Shown: piece by piece, positions 45,253 through 54,674 of the stretch
Layout of the letters: every line of letters begins with the position of its first letter
How positions within the stretch are numbered: position 1 is the stretch's first letter
Notes under the pieces: model-generated
What the model was told of the DNA's origin: nothing
Database searches by the model: none
The model's input: only the letters and a program-made list of their open reading frames with translations
Position numbers and translations under genes: made by a program
Assembly (NCBI GenBank): GCA_051418055.1
Contig: JBPRGH010000044.1
Coordinates: 5,662-69,661 of the forward strand
Reading direction: 5' to 3'
Origin: JBPRGH01 sp051418055
GTDB lineage: Bacteria; Bacteroidota; Bacteroidia; Cytophagales; Cyclobacteriaceae
DNA length: 64,000 nucleotides

Positions 45253-45798
45253 ATGGGAAAAACTCAAATAAAATCAACCACGGTATTAGCCGTAGTACAT
45301 AATGGTCAGGTAGCAATTGGGGCAGATGGTCAGGCTACAATGAACAATTATGTCGCGAAGAGCAATGTTAAAAAGATCCGTTCACTGCAGGATGGTAAAA
45401 TAGTAACAGGCTTTGCAGGCTCTACCGCTGATGCATTTACGTTACTGGAAAGATTTGATGCGAAGTTAAACAGCTATGGAGGCAATATGAAACGTGCCGC
45501 CATAGAATTAGCTAAAGACTGGCGTACGGATCGTTACCTGCGTAAGCTTGAAGCGATGCTGATAACAGCTGATAAAAATGAATTGCTGATCGTTTCGGGA
45601 ACCGGTGATGTGCTGGAGCCGGATAATCAGATTGCGGCAATAGGATCAGGGGCAATGTATGCGCAATCGGCAGCTTTAGCGCTTAAGAAACATGCTTCTC
45701 AGCTGACGGCAGAGGAGATTGTTAAAGAAGCTTTAAGTATAGCAGCTGATATCTGTATTTATACAAATCATAATATTGTAGTAGAAAAAGTAGGATGA
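45253..45798 (+). CDS. hslV: ATP-dependent protease subunit HslV
   Basis: The 181-residue proteasome-like subunit begins with an eight-residue propeptide before TTVLAVV, so Thr9 becomes the N-terminal nucleophile after processing. GADGQATMNNYVAKSNVKKIR, GFAGSTADAFTLLERF, KDWRTDRYLRKLEAML and the C-terminal YTNHNIVVEK match E. coli HslV closely. It forms two stacked hexamers with HslU. No hslU lies in this window. arsC follows with a one-base gap. Confidence 0.95.
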   Translation: MGKTQIKSTTVLAVVHNGQVAIGADGQATMNNYVAKSNVKKIRSLQDGKIVTGFAGSTADAFTLLERFDAKLNSYGGNMKRAAIELAKDWRTDRYLRKLEAMLITADKNELLIVSGTGDVLEPDNQIAAIGSGAMYAQSAALALKKHASQLTAEEIVKEALSIAADICIYTNHNIVVEKVG

Positions 45799-45799
45799 T

Positions 45800-46141
45800 A
45801 TGCTAAGGATTTACCATAACCCTCGATGCCGTAAAAGCAGAGAGGCACTACAGATAATAGAAGAAAAAGGTGAAACAGTGGAGGTAGTGGAGTACCTTAA
45901 AACCCCTCCCACAAAAGATGAGCTTAGAAAAGTCGTGGAGATGCTGGGTATCCCTGCAGAGGACCTGGTAAGAAAGAATGAGGATCTGTATAAGGAAAGT
46001 TATAAAGGTAAAGACATAAACGATGAGGACTGGCTTGTAATTCTTTCGGAAAATCCGAAGCTTATTGAAAGGCCAATTATCATTAAAGAAGATCAGGCTG
46101 TGATCGGAAGGCCCCCTGAGAAGGTAAATGAGCTTTTGTGA
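45800..46141 (+). CDS. arsC: ArsC-type arsenate reductase (glutaredoxin-dependent)
   Basis: The 113-residue protein has YHNPRCRKSREAL with the catalytic Cys10, LGIPAEDLVRKNEDLYKE and the ERPIII C-terminal core with the conserved Arg, as in ArsC. It reduces arsenate to arsenite with glutathione or thioredoxin partners; many Bacteroidota homologues are not linked to arsenic. It is coupled to hslV and far from any ars operon, so the true substrate is open. Confidence 0.85.
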   Translation: MLRIYHNPRCRKSREALQIIEEKGETVEVVEYLKTPPTKDELRKVVEMLGIPAEDLVRKNEDLYKESYKGKDINDEDWLVILSENPKLIERPIIIKEDQAVIGRPPEKVNELL

Positions 46142-46162
46142 TTATAACCTATATAACTGTGT

Positions 46163-46203
46163 AAAGGGGTTCGGAGTAGCAACTTCGAATCCTTTTTATT
46201 TTC
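46163..46203 (+). terminator. Terminator after hslV-arsC
   Basis: AAAGGGGTTCGGAG pairs with CTTCGAATCCTTTT (all 14 positions pair if G-U is allowed) around TAGCAA and is followed by TTATTTT. Confidence 0.85.
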
Positions 46204-46209
46204 CACCTC

Positions 46210-46343
46210 CCGGTCATCCCGACGACAGGAGAGATCTTCCTCCTCGACTAGCAGTATGTGCTAGAAAAGAAGTAAGATTTCTCACTTCGCATAACTGTTG
46301 TTTTAAACCTTTAGCTTAGATAGGCTACGTTCGAAATGACCGG
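46210..46343. repeat. Second MITE-like palindromic element, 134 bp
   Basis: CCGGTCATCCCGACG at the left faces CGTTCGAAATGACCGG at the right as imperfect terminal inverted repeats. The length equals that of the element at 9684-9817, and both carry a GTCATCC...GATCTT core near the left end, so they belong to the same kind of intergenic repeat. There is no coding capacity. Confidence 0.6.
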
Positions 46344-46394
46344 TTTTTTTAGAGGTTTGGCTATATTAGTTTATCTTGGGCAAATAGCAAATAC

Positions 46395-46679
46395 TCAAAT
46401 AACCTGTATATCCTCTACTGCTCTTATTGGAATAGCTATACCACCTTTCAACATCAGGTTATCAGGGCCTACAGCCCAAACTGTTGTTTCTACCATCCTG
46501 TGAGAATGATTATCAAGCTGAAAATTAATCCTTACCTTGATTTTTTCCAGGTTACCTAATGTTTGTGCACGATGTAGCTCTGCCATTCGCAATTTTTTCT
46601 GGACTTCATCGGAAATTACTTCTTCATGAGAAAATTTCACATTCGCCAGCTCCTCTTTTTTCATCAGTATTGCTTCCAT
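46395..46679 (-). CDS. Conserved hypothetical protein
   Basis: The 94-residue protein has a helical N-terminus (ISDEVQKKLRMAELHRAQTLGN) and a beta-rich C-terminal half (KIKVRINFQLDNHSHRMVETTVWAVGPDNLMLKGGIAIPIRAVEDI, in part). I recognise it only as a small Bacteroidota family of unknown function. An alternative start is Met6. It stands alone between the second MITE-like element and the thioesterase. Confidence 0.7.
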   Translation of the reverse strand: MEAILMKKEELANVKFSHEEVISDEVQKKLRMAELHRAQTLGNLEKIKVRINFQLDNHSHRMVETTVWAVGPDNLMLKGGIAIPIRAVEDIQVI

Positions 46680-46837
46680 AGGCAGATATCTTTGATAAAA
46701 GGTAAGAAAATTATGGAAGAAATCAAAGGGTAATACAAGCTATTGAAACTTTATCCGCCTTCTCCAAATACAATTTTTTTTCATTTATTTTGAGGTAGAA
46801 AGAAATCCCACAGTGGCAAATTGGATTGTACTTTATA

Positions 46838-47314
46838 TTAATCTTTAAAAAAAGGTTGCATTTCAGTACTTATTTGCTCACGTAATCTTTTTAATCGCTT
46901 GGCATATTCAGAGAGCTTCTTTTCCTTCTCAGTTTCAGGTATCCATTTTTTAACATTAACCGGATTTCCATTTTCATCCACAGAAACAAAAACGATAACA
47001 CAATGCGTTTTTTTCTCAAATTCTTTTTGATCGAAATTCCTGGAGTAAACATCGACAGCTATATGAATACTTGTGTTTCCAGTATAAATAACATAAGCAT
47101 TTATTTTAATTACCTCGCCAATGTTGATTGGCTTAAGAAAACGAATGCCACCTACATAAACAGTTACGCAATAGGTTTCCGCCCAATTTCTTGCGCAGGT
47201 GTAGGCAGTTTGATCTATCCATTTCATTACTACACCACCGTGGACTTTTCCACCAAAGTTTACATCTGTTGGTTCGGTAATAAACTGAAACGATATTTTA
47301 TTTTGATCATCCAT
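46838..47314 (-). CDS. Acyl-CoA thioesterase, hotdog fold
   Basis: The 158-residue protein has the YciA/BFIT-type hotdog motif: TDVNFGGKVHGGVVMKWID (Asn18 and the helix start), then GGIRFLKPINIGEVIKINAYV. A short C-terminal helix (SEYAKRLKRLREQI) follows the domain. It cleaves acyl-CoA to fatty acid and CoA; chain preference is unknown. The 231-base gap after its start (47315-47545) holds nothing that I can name. Confidence 0.88.
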   Translation of the reverse strand: MDDQNKISFQFITEPTDVNFGGKVHGGVVMKWIDQTAYTCARNWAETYCVTVYVGGIRFLKPINIGEVIKINAYVIYTGNTSIHIAVDVYSRNFDQKEFEKKTHCVIVFVSVDENGNPVNVKKWIPETEKEKKLSEYAKRLKRLREQISTEMQPFFKD

Positions 47315-47545
47315 TTTTATTGCAATTAAGGTCCTCCTGAATAAAAAATTTTAATACTAACAGGATACGATAAAAATAGTGAAAAAATAAAGCAATGTTT
47401 TAATCTATGGTTAAAATGATGAATATCATATGGTTCTATGACCACTGATATTTTAAATAAACTTTCTTTATCTGACCTTTACAAATATAAAGATCTCCTT
47501 TTCTTACGGTACTAAATATTTCATTCAGATAAAATTATTAAAAAG

Positions 47546-48052
47546 ATGAAAAATTCAATAGATAATCTTCATGAGGCGTTAGTATTTCTTGTAAACAGAA
47601 TGTATGATGCAGAGCGAAAGCTCCAGAAATCATTGCCGCGTTGTTTAAACCATGCCACCACAAATACTCTTGTGTATGAAATAAAAAAATATAATGAAAG
47701 CTCTGATGATAAATTGACCAAACTTGAGCGGGTATTTAATTATTTAATGGTTGAGCCAACAGAAATAAATAATAAACCGTTTGATATACTGCTGGAGGAC
47801 CTGGATAAAATCAGCCATCTTTCTTCTTCTGAGTTCATTAAGGATACTCTTATAATTTCATGCCTGCAGAATCTTATCCACTATAAGATCTCCGTGTATG
47901 GTGCAGCCAGGACTTATGCTTCCGAATTGGAATTGGAAACACCTGCTGATTTGCTTCGTGAGATCCTGGAATGGGAGAAAGAGAAAGATAAAATATTAAC
48001 AAAATTAGCAGTTACAAAAGTTAATATAAAGGATGCTGAAAGTGTAAATTAA
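47546..48052 (+). CDS. Ferritin-like DUF892 (YciE/YciF) protein
   Basis: The 168-residue helical protein follows the DUF892 plan: NLHEALVFLVNRMYDAERKLQKSLPRCLNHA, then LTKLERVFNYLMVEP and CLQNLIHYKISVYGAARTYASEL. Metal-ligand Glu/His positions are partly kept (DAERKL, HYKI). The family is induced by osmotic and other stress and goes with the stress genes at 18-28 kb. Confidence 0.85.
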   Translation: MKNSIDNLHEALVFLVNRMYDAERKLQKSLPRCLNHATTNTLVYEIKKYNESSDDKLTKLERVFNYLMVEPTEINNKPFDILLEDLDKISHLSSSEFIKDTLIISCLQNLIHYKISVYGAARTYASELELETPADLLREILEWEKEKDKILTKLAVTKVNIKDAESVN

Positions 48053-48160
48053 AAATTTTCATTATAAACGTATATTAGACTGTATAGTAAATTAAGGCGC
48101 TGCTCTAGTGAGATCACTCAATAGGATGAAAAATCTTTTTTAATTTAAACTTTTAAACAC

Positions 48161-50239
48161 CTATTCCCTCATCAGGCTAATGGCAAAACCACCTCCCGGT
48201 GCGAGATCAATATCTATTTCAGAAGTGGGATCGATATCCATCTCAACAATAGTCACTGCCGTAGGATTAAGGTCCCAATGGGCATCCCTGGAATCCCGAT
48301 AGATCTTTGCTTTATAGCTTTTCCCTGGCTCTAAAAAGTCAAATTTTAACTTTAACGTTCTTGGATTTTCATCCGTAATACCCCCTATAAACCAATCTTC
48401 GGTTTTTCTTTCTTTTCTGGCAATTGTCACAAAATCCCCTACTTCGCCATTTAAAACTTTACTTGTTTCCCAATCTACTCCTACATCACGAATAAACTGA
48501 AAGGCAGGCTGGCCTTCATAATGCTCAATAAGATCTGGTACCATTTGAACCGGACTGTAGATCACCACATACAGCGCTAATTGATGGGCGATTGTTGTAT
48601 TAACCTGATTCTCTTTTTTATACGGCTCTAGTTTTATATTGAATATACCTGGCGTATAATCAATAGGTCCGGCAAGCATTCGTGTAAAGGCTACAATAGA
48701 CAAATGCTCCGGTGGATTACCTCCATCGGGCGACCAGGCATTAAATTCCTGTCCGCGGAGACCTTCCCGTGAAACTGCATTAGGATATGTACGACGGATA
48801 CCCGTTGCCTTTATAGGCTCATGTGCATTAATGGCAATTTGACGTTTTGCGGCCTCTGTTACTATTTTCCTGTAGTGATTGACCATCCACTGGCCGTGAT
48901 GGTATTCCCCCTTTGGAATAATTTTTCCAACATAGCCGGTTTTCACCACATGGATACCCAGCTCCTCCATCAGGTTAAAGGCAGTATCAAGCTGCTGCAC
49001 ATATGTCCGTGGCGCTGCTGAGGTTTCATGGTGCATGATGAGTTGCACTCCCTTTTCTTTTGCATAATTTACCACTTCACGCAGGTCATAATCCGGGTAT
49101 GGTGTAACGAAATCAAAAACTCCTTCACGATCTTCAAATCCGATCCATCGTTCCCAGCCGGTATTCCAGCCTTCTACCAACATGCCTCCAAATCCGTTTT
49201 CAGCAGTCCAGTCGATAAGGCGTTTTGCATTCTCTGTTGTAGCCCCATGTTTCCCGCTTTCCATATCCCAGCTGGATTTTCCAAGGTGCATTTCCCACCA
49301 GATGCCGGTGTATTTCATTGGAGTAAACCACGATACATCTCCCAGCTTATTAGGCTCATTCAGATTAACAATAAGATTCGATTCAATTAACCCTGCAGCA
49401 TCCTCACTAATATGGATCGTCCTCCAGGGGGTTTTAAATGGTAGCTGCCGTTTTACTTTATATCCCAGTCTGTCAGATCCTACCAGTTCACTGGTCATTG
49501 CCAGCTTTTCTTTATCCACTTTTAATGTCATGCCTGCATAATCCGTTAGATCAGCCTCATGAAATGTTAGGTGTAGCCCATCTTCCGTACGCATGGTTAC
49601 AGGAGTATTTACGGCATTCTCAGGAATATAGGTTTGTGCTAAAGCAGGATGGTTACGTTTTGTCGTTGCATCAATTTCTGAAAATTTAGTTGTGTTATAG
49701 AGATGTTCGTAAATATCCCAATCGCCGGGTGTCCACCAGGTAAGATGATCTCCTGTTAAATTGAATTTTGTATTTTCATCCATTATTACCACCTCATCCC
49801 AGTTTTCCTGTTCGGGGAATTCGTACCTGAAACCTATGCCATCGTTATATGCTCTGAAGTAAATATTTAATTTTCGATTAGGCTCCTGCTCTTCCTGCAG
49901 ATTTACCACCAGCTCATTATAGTGATTAATTACTTCACGCTGCTCACCCCATGGCATGCTCCAGGTTTCATTCTGCGTATTTGTTTGTGCCTCCAGGATT
50001 TTAAATCCGTTTTTCAAAGGAAGGGCTTCTTTAAAGTCAAACCCCATATTAGAAGCGCCAATAACAATAGCATCCTGATGGGAGATCCGGTAGGTGGGTG
50101 TTCCTCCTGGAGCAAGCTCAAACTCAATAATAATATTTTGATCCGGCGACTCTACTGAATATTGATTAGCAGGTGATTCTGGTGTTTGACAAGCTGCCAT
50201 AGAAATAAGGATTATGAAAGGTAAAACTAGATATTTCAT
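48161..50239 (-). CDS. Glycoside hydrolase family 97 lipoprotein
   Basis: The 692-residue enzyme has a lipoprotein signal ending MAACQ (Cys17), the GH97 N-terminal beta-sandwich (about 25-290), the (beta/alpha)8 barrel (about 295-580: WWEMHLGKSSWDME, GFGGMLVEGWNTGWE, INAHEPIKATGIRRTYPN) and a C-terminal sandwich. The Glu residues in NAHE and RGQEF match those of SusB, the inverting alpha-glucosidase branch. It is not in a polysaccharide-utilisation locus: no SusC/SusD pair or other glycosidase is nearby. The substrate is an alpha-glucoside or alpha-galactoside. Confidence 0.9.
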   Translation of the reverse strand: MKYLVLPFIILISMAACQTPESPANQYSVESPDQNIIIEFELAPGGTPTYRISHQDAIVIGASNMGFDFKEALPLKNGFKILEAQTNTQNETWSMPWGEQREVINHYNELVVNLQEEQEPNRKLNIYFRAYNDGIGFRYEFPEQENWDEVVIMDENTKFNLTGDHLTWWTPGDWDIYEHLYNTTKFSEIDATTKRNHPALAQTYIPENAVNTPVTMRTEDGLHLTFHEADLTDYAGMTLKVDKEKLAMTSELVGSDRLGYKVKRQLPFKTPWRTIHISEDAAGLIESNLIVNLNEPNKLGDVSWFTPMKYTGIWWEMHLGKSSWDMESGKHGATTENAKRLIDWTAENGFGGMLVEGWNTGWERWIGFEDREGVFDFVTPYPDYDLREVVNYAKEKGVQLIMHHETSAAPRTYVQQLDTAFNLMEELGIHVVKTGYVGKIIPKGEYHHGQWMVNHYRKIVTEAAKRQIAINAHEPIKATGIRRTYPNAVSREGLRGQEFNAWSPDGGNPPEHLSIVAFTRMLAGPIDYTPGIFNIKLEPYKKENQVNTTIAHQLALYVVIYSPVQMVPDLIEHYEGQPAFQFIRDVGVDWETSKVLNGEVGDFVTIARKERKTEDWFIGGITDENPRTLKLKFDFLEPGKSYKAKIYRDSRDAHWDLNPTAVTIVEMDIDPTSEIDIDLAPGGGFAISLMRE

Positions 50240-50382
50240 GTCAGGGGCTTTTAGCTAAGCTAATTTAATCAAAGAAATGCTGCTATTGATAAAAATTAAC
50301 TTTAAAAATAATCTACATTTACTACTGCTGGTAATGGTTATAAATCATGAGCAGAATTTGTTTTTAAAATTGAATTGAAACA

Positions 50383-50419
50383 AAAAAAGCTGTTTACTTT
50401 AATAGCAAACAGCTTTTTT
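50383..50419 (-). terminator. Terminator of the BACON lipoprotein gene
   Basis: AAAAAAGCTGTTT pairs with AAACAGCTTTTTT around an 11-base loop; the A run becomes a T run in the minus transcript. Confidence 0.85.
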
Positions 50420-50435
50420 GAGTAATTAATTATTT

Positions 50436-52367
50436 TTATTCTACAGTTATATTAACTATCGCATAAGAATTTAAATCCCCGGCATTTCTTACTACTACAA
50501 AATATTTTGTGGCATCACTATTAAAATAGCCGAACATTCCCTGGGAATTAAAGAGCTCACCCCCGCCAACACCATCAGGAATAATAAATTTAGGAAGTGG
50601 TATTGTCTTTTGAAATTGAAAATAAGAACCATCATATGCATTTATTTCTGAAGCAGGAATATTGTCAAATTTAGAACCTGTTGTTAATATTGCATATACC
50701 TGATTTGCCAGAGAAGAATGGTCAAGAGCTACAACATATTGATTGTCGCCCAGACTTCCTGCATATGTCATATCTGTTGTTTTGTCGGTAGTAGAGCGGA
50801 ATACATCCATTCCCCTGGAGAACAGGAAATTTCCATTATCAGAGATCCAGATATTGCCATTGAAGGAATAATCCCCATGATAAGGAGAATCGTATAGGTA
50901 TTGAGCAGTACCACCGGAAATATCATATTTTTCGAAATCCGAAGGGCTTAAGTTATTATCTGCTCCATATATAACAGTTCCGGAAGGGTGTAGCTTGGCT
51001 CTTGTATTTTCATAAATAGATGATCCTCCACTGTGCAAGGTTTCTGTGCCATCGGAAAGATTTATGCACCGAATTTGCTCCCATTGATCTTCTTCAGGGA
51101 AAGCATAAGCATATCCATTTGGTGCCAAAACAATATCAAAAACATCAGCGGTTACAGGGAGTGTATTCAATAAGGTCATAGTGGTAAGATCTACATATGA
51201 CAGATAACCATTATGCCCAACGACAGCATGAGAACCATCTAACCCTACTGACACACAGTTAGCTAATAAATTTAATGTAACGCTTGTGTGGGTTTGATTT
51301 ACAGGATCATATTTCCTCAGCTCATTACCAACTACTGCAATAAGGACATCGTTATTGCGATCATATTCAGCATCTTTTATCACATCACTGATCAACCATT
51401 TTTCCTCCAGGAAATTTTTAATCCCTACCTGTAAGGTATCTGCTTCTTCTTTAGGATTTGAAGCAATGATCATATCGGAAAATAAGCCTGTATTAAGAGA
51501 AGCTCTGTTTGTAGTCATTAAAACAACAGTAGATGCGCCAACTTCAAGAGAACCTGTTGCAGGACTGAATTCGACAAGACCATTTGAGGAAGAGAGCGTA
51601 AAGTCATAGCTGACATTTCCTTCATTAGTAACAGTTATTTCTTTCTCATTAATGAAATAATCATAACCCAAAGTATCTGTCGATAAACTGATCGTGGCAA
51701 TTTCAGGTACATCCATATTCACTGAAACTATCATATCACCATGATCTGCATTTGAAGTGAATGTGATTGATCCTGTTTCAGTACCCTGAGGTAAATTATT
51801 TCGATCAACAGTCACTACAATATCAGTTGTCTCTGAGGTGGATACGCTTCCCGTTGCAGGGTTAATTGTCATCCAGGTAACGTCACTTAAAGCTTCCCAA
51901 TTTAATGCGCCGGTTCCGCTATTAGTAAGAGTAATGGTTTGTGATTCTGTAGCAGCATCAAAATTTAATTCATTGGAACTTAGCTGTACTTTTGGATGAG
52001 CATCCACTGTAAAGGTTATACTTGCACTGGTACTTCCTGCTGAGCTTATAATTTCTAATGTTCCATTATAATCCCCAGGCTCCATATTATCATTAATTGG
52101 AGTTAAAGTTAAAGCAGTTCCTTCGCCGTTTGTACTACCTGATTCAGGAGAAACCTCTAGCCAGGAAGGCTTTGAGCTAATTGACCAGGAGGCGATGCCG
52201 CCAGGTTTGGTTGTAAGTAGAATATTGCTTGTTTGTCCTTCATTTAAAAATACGGTAGACGGATTTAATTCAATTGACGTGGCAATGATATCAGGATCAT
52301 CATTTCCACAGCTAATAAGATATCCCAGTGAAAATAGTAAAAGGATAGATAAAATAATTTTTTGCAT
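50436..52367 (-). CDS. BACON-domain lipoprotein with beta-propeller
   Basis: The 643-residue protein has a lipoprotein signal ending LISCG (Cys20), then three Ig-like BACON units at about 28-122, 125-225 and 228-320 (WSISSKPSWLEVSPESGSTN, SDVTWMTINPATGSVSTSE, the last lacking its tryptophan signature). A beta-propeller region follows (about 325-640: DVLIAVVGNELRKYDPVN, YSFNGNIWISDNGNFLFSRG). BACON domains bind carbohydrate or spacer roles at the cell surface. The gene is alone with its own terminator. Confidence 0.85.
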   Translation of the reverse strand: MQKIILSILLLFSLGYLISCGNDDPDIIATSIELNPSTVFLNEGQTSNILLTTKPGGIASWSISSKPSWLEVSPESGSTNGEGTALTLTPINDNMEPGDYNGTLEIISSAGSTSASITFTVDAHPKVQLSSNELNFDAATESQTITLTNSGTGALNWEALSDVTWMTINPATGSVSTSETTDIVVTVDRNNLPQGTETGSITFTSNADHGDMIVSVNMDVPEIATISLSTDTLGYDYFINEKEITVTNEGNVSYDFTLSSSNGLVEFSPATGSLEVGASTVVLMTTNRASLNTGLFSDMIIASNPKEEADTLQVGIKNFLEEKWLISDVIKDAEYDRNNDVLIAVVGNELRKYDPVNQTHTSVTLNLLANCVSVGLDGSHAVVGHNGYLSYVDLTTMTLLNTLPVTADVFDIVLAPNGYAYAFPEEDQWEQIRCINLSDGTETLHSGGSSIYENTRAKLHPSGTVIYGADNNLSPSDFEKYDISGGTAQYLYDSPYHGDYSFNGNIWISDNGNFLFSRGMDVFRSTTDKTTDMTYAGSLGDNQYVVALDHSSLANQVYAILTTGSKFDNIPASEINAYDGSYFQFQKTIPLPKFIIPDGVGGGELFNSQGMFGYFNSDATKYFVVVRNAGDLNSYAIVNITVE

Positions 52368-52514
52368 TTGGTTGATTATTTTTGTTAAGGTGCGATATTA
52401 TCTTTTTTATCTTTTTTTAAAAATTATACCTGGTTGTTTTTTTACATTATGTACCTTTTTTGTTAGTAGTACACTGATTATCAATAGATTATTTTAGTAT
52501 TTTGGCAGAAGAAT

Positions 52515-53384
52515 TTAATCCGGCTCTATGTGGATCAGGATATCAGCAATTTCCGGGAATCTATGTTGGAGGTGATCCTTCAGTTCATGAGCGATGGTAT
52601 GACCTGCTTCGACAGAAATTGTCCCGTCAACAATTACATGAAGGTCGACATGAAAAGTCATACCTGTTTTCCTGACGAAGCATTTTTCAGTATCTAACAC
52701 ACCATCAACTTCTGCTGAAGCTTTACGTATTTCACTGATCAGCTCATCATAAAGGTGTTCATCCATAATTTCGCCAAGTGCCGGACGGAATATCAGATAA
52801 GCATTAAATATTATTATCCCTGAGGCTATTAATGCAGCCCAGTCATCTGCGGCTTCATAACCTTTGCCTAATAACAGGGCGATGACTATACCAATTAAAG
52901 CAGTAAAGGAAGTAATAGCGTCTGCACGATGGTGCCAGGCATCAGCCTGTAGCGAGGTGCTTTTAGTCTTTATACTTTTTTTCTTAACAAAACGATAGAA
53001 AACTTCTTTGAGGATAATTATAATAACAAGAACAGGAAGTGTATATAGTTCAGGTACCTCATGGGGTGTAAGAATATTCTGAATGGCCTGATAAGCAATA
53101 ATAACAGCAGAAATGAGCAGGAATCCGACAATGGCAAAAGTTATTAGTGGTTCTGCTTTACCATGGCCATAAGGATGATCCTCATCCGGAGGTTTGGTTG
53201 AATATTTTAATCCAAAGAGCAGAAGGATAGATGAAAAGATATCAGTTGTAGATTCAATGGCATCGGCTATTAAGGCATAGGAATTTCCAAAAATCCCAGT
53301 AAGGCCTTTCACGATTGCCAGAAATAAATTTACAGCTATACTTAAGTAAGTGGTTTTTATTGCATCCCGGTGAAGTTGTTTCAT
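52515..53384 (-). CDS. Cation diffusion facilitator transporter
   Basis: The 289-residue protein has six membrane helices and the two metal-site pairs of CDF proteins: DAIESTTD in helix 2 and DAWHHRADA in helix 5 (Asp/His). The C-terminal domain (about 205-289, VDGVLDTEKCFVRKTGMTFHVDLHVIVDG) is the ferredoxin-like dimer domain. It exports Zn2+, or Mn2+/Fe2+, with protons. It starts next to the stop of the P1 peptidase gene, so the two form an operon. Confidence 0.92.
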   Translation of the reverse strand: MKQLHRDAIKTTYLSIAVNLFLAIVKGLTGIFGNSYALIADAIESTTDIFSSILLLFGLKYSTKPPDEDHPYGHGKAEPLITFAIVGFLLISAVIIAYQAIQNILTPHEVPELYTLPVLVIIIILKEVFYRFVKKKSIKTKSTSLQADAWHHRADAITSFTALIGIVIALLLGKGYEAADDWAALIASGIIIFNAYLIFRPALGEIMDEHLYDELISEIRKASAEVDGVLDTEKCFVRKTGMTFHVDLHVIVDGTISVEAGHTIAHELKDHLQHRFPEIADILIHIEPD

Positions 53385-54518
53385 TTACTCCTTCTCAATG
53401 AAGTTATACTTCTTCATTATCTCCAGTACTTTTTCAACTGGTAACTCCTGAATCGTATGGCCATCCCTGCCTGTCATTGTTTCTGCTGCAAATAAAGAAT
53501 TTATTATGGCCTCTTCGGTAGCTTCAATAGTTGCCAGGAACAAGGGGGATATTTCATCATTATGAAGATACCTGTTTATTTGTATCGGAGCCTTAGGAGA
53601 ATAGGGAACAAAATTTTCGTTGGCGGTAGAGAAAGCTATAACATAATCACCACTTCCATTTGAGGCAATTCCTCCTGTTTTAGCAAGGCCCAGCATTGCT
53701 CGTTTTGCCAGTCGTTTCAGGTTACGGGCATCAAGTGGTGCATCAGTTGCTACTATCATCATGCAGGATCCGTCAGCATCATTGAGGATTTTATCGCGGT
53801 ATGGGTATTTTTTTAGCTCTTTAGCAATGGGTACACCATTTATTTCCAATACACCTCCAAAATTACTTTGTACAAGCACACCTACAGTATAACCACCCAT
53901 TGATTCGGGCAATTTGCGTGAGGAAGTACCAATTCCTCCCTTATAGCCAAAGCAGATAGTGCCAGTTCCGGCTCCAATATTACCTTCTTTAACAGGCCCG
54001 CTTGTTGCACTGCTAATGGCATTCAGCACATGCTCTTCTTTTATATGCCTTCCCCTGATATCATTCAGGTAGCCGTCATTTGTTTCACCTACCAAAGCAT
54101 TGACAGACCGGACATTTGAATTTTCAGGATCATTTAACGTATTGGTAATCAGGCCATTGGATGATGTAGGTACAGATAATGTATTGGTAAGAATAATTGG
54201 CGTTTCAATATTTCCCAGCTCTTCAACCTGACTGAATCCGGCAAGTTTCCCAAATCCATTTGCTATATATATGGCTCCGGGTACTTTATTCTGAAAAATA
54301 TTTCCATCGTAAGGGAGAATGGCAGTAACTCCGGTTCGGATATTTTCACCTTCTATCAGCGTAGTATGGCCTACTTTTACACCTTCCACATCTGTAATGG
54401 CATTATTTTCTCCTGTCGGTAATACGCCAATATTTATACCATATTCTCTTGGACGTTTATCCTGGCTCTCTGCCTGCATAGCGGAAACTATTAAAATAAT
54501 ACTTAAAAAATATTTCAT
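53385..54518 (-). CDS. P1 family peptidase (DmpA-like aminopeptidase)
   Basis: The 377-residue protein has a signal peptide (about 1-18, ending MQAES) and the DmpA/Ntn-like fold: GVKVGHTTLIEG, IYIANGFGKLAGFSQVEELG, then GAGTGTICFGYKGGIGTSSRKL. In DmpA-type enzymes the chain cuts itself before the Ser of this GTSSR-like site, which then is the nucleophile. The protein is a periplasmic or secreted aminopeptidase. It is the first gene of the operon with the CDF transporter. Confidence 0.9.
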   Translation of the reverse strand: MKYFLSIILIVSAMQAESQDKRPREYGINIGVLPTGENNAITDVEGVKVGHTTLIEGENIRTGVTAILPYDGNIFQNKVPGAIYIANGFGKLAGFSQVEELGNIETPIILTNTLSVPTSSNGLITNTLNDPENSNVRSVNALVGETNDGYLNDIRGRHIKEEHVLNAISSATSGPVKEGNIGAGTGTICFGYKGGIGTSSRKLPESMGGYTVGVLVQSNFGGVLEINGVPIAKELKKYPYRDKILNDADGSCMMIVATDAPLDARNLKRLAKRAMLGLAKTGGIASNGSGDYVIAFSTANENFVPYSPKAPIQINRYLHNDEISPLFLATIEATEEAIINSLFAAETMTGRDGHTIQELPVEKVLEIMKKYNFIEKE

Positions 54519-54583
54519 AGCTATTTTTTGGGTGTTCCTGTAAAGATAAAAAATTGTGAGGGATACACTTTTAAAATATTATA

Positions 54584-54639
54584 AACTAAAAATATAGTTA
54601 AAAAACTAAGAAAATAGTTTGTAAACTAAAATATTAGTT
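54584..54639. promoter_or_regulatory. Three phased BlaI-type operators, exact 20-bp period
   Basis: AACTAAAAATATAGTT (54584-54599), AACTAAGAAAATAGTT (54604-54619) and AACTAAAATATTAGTT (54624-54639) are 16-bp dyads with AACTA/TAGTT arms. They start exactly 20 bases apart, so all lie on the same face of the helix. They sit just upstream of the gene at 54675, whose operon encodes a BlaI-type repressor. The third dyad fills the promoter spacer. A repressor operator is the obvious reading. Confidence 0.75.
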
Positions 54640-54648
54640 ATAACTTTA
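54619..54648 (+). promoter_or_regulatory. Promoter of the secreted protein-BlaI-M56 operon
   Basis: TTG at 54619-54621, a 19-base spacer and TAACTTTA at 54641-54648 fit the consensus except for the last base. The third BlaI-type dyad occupies the spacer, so repressor binding would block RNA polymerase. Transcription should begin about 20 bases before the ATG at 54675. Confidence 0.65.
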
Positions 54649-54674
54649 GGATATCAATTTGAAAATTTAACCAT

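Noticed and set aside
45253..46141. hslV-arsC as an arsenic resistance unit
   Set aside because: No ArsB, ArsR or Acr3 is nearby and the partner is a protease subunit.
48161..52367. Polysaccharide-utilisation locus around GH97 and the BACON lipoprotein
   Set aside because: No SusC/SusD pair, no further glycosidase and no hybrid regulator are nearby; the genes have separate transcripts.
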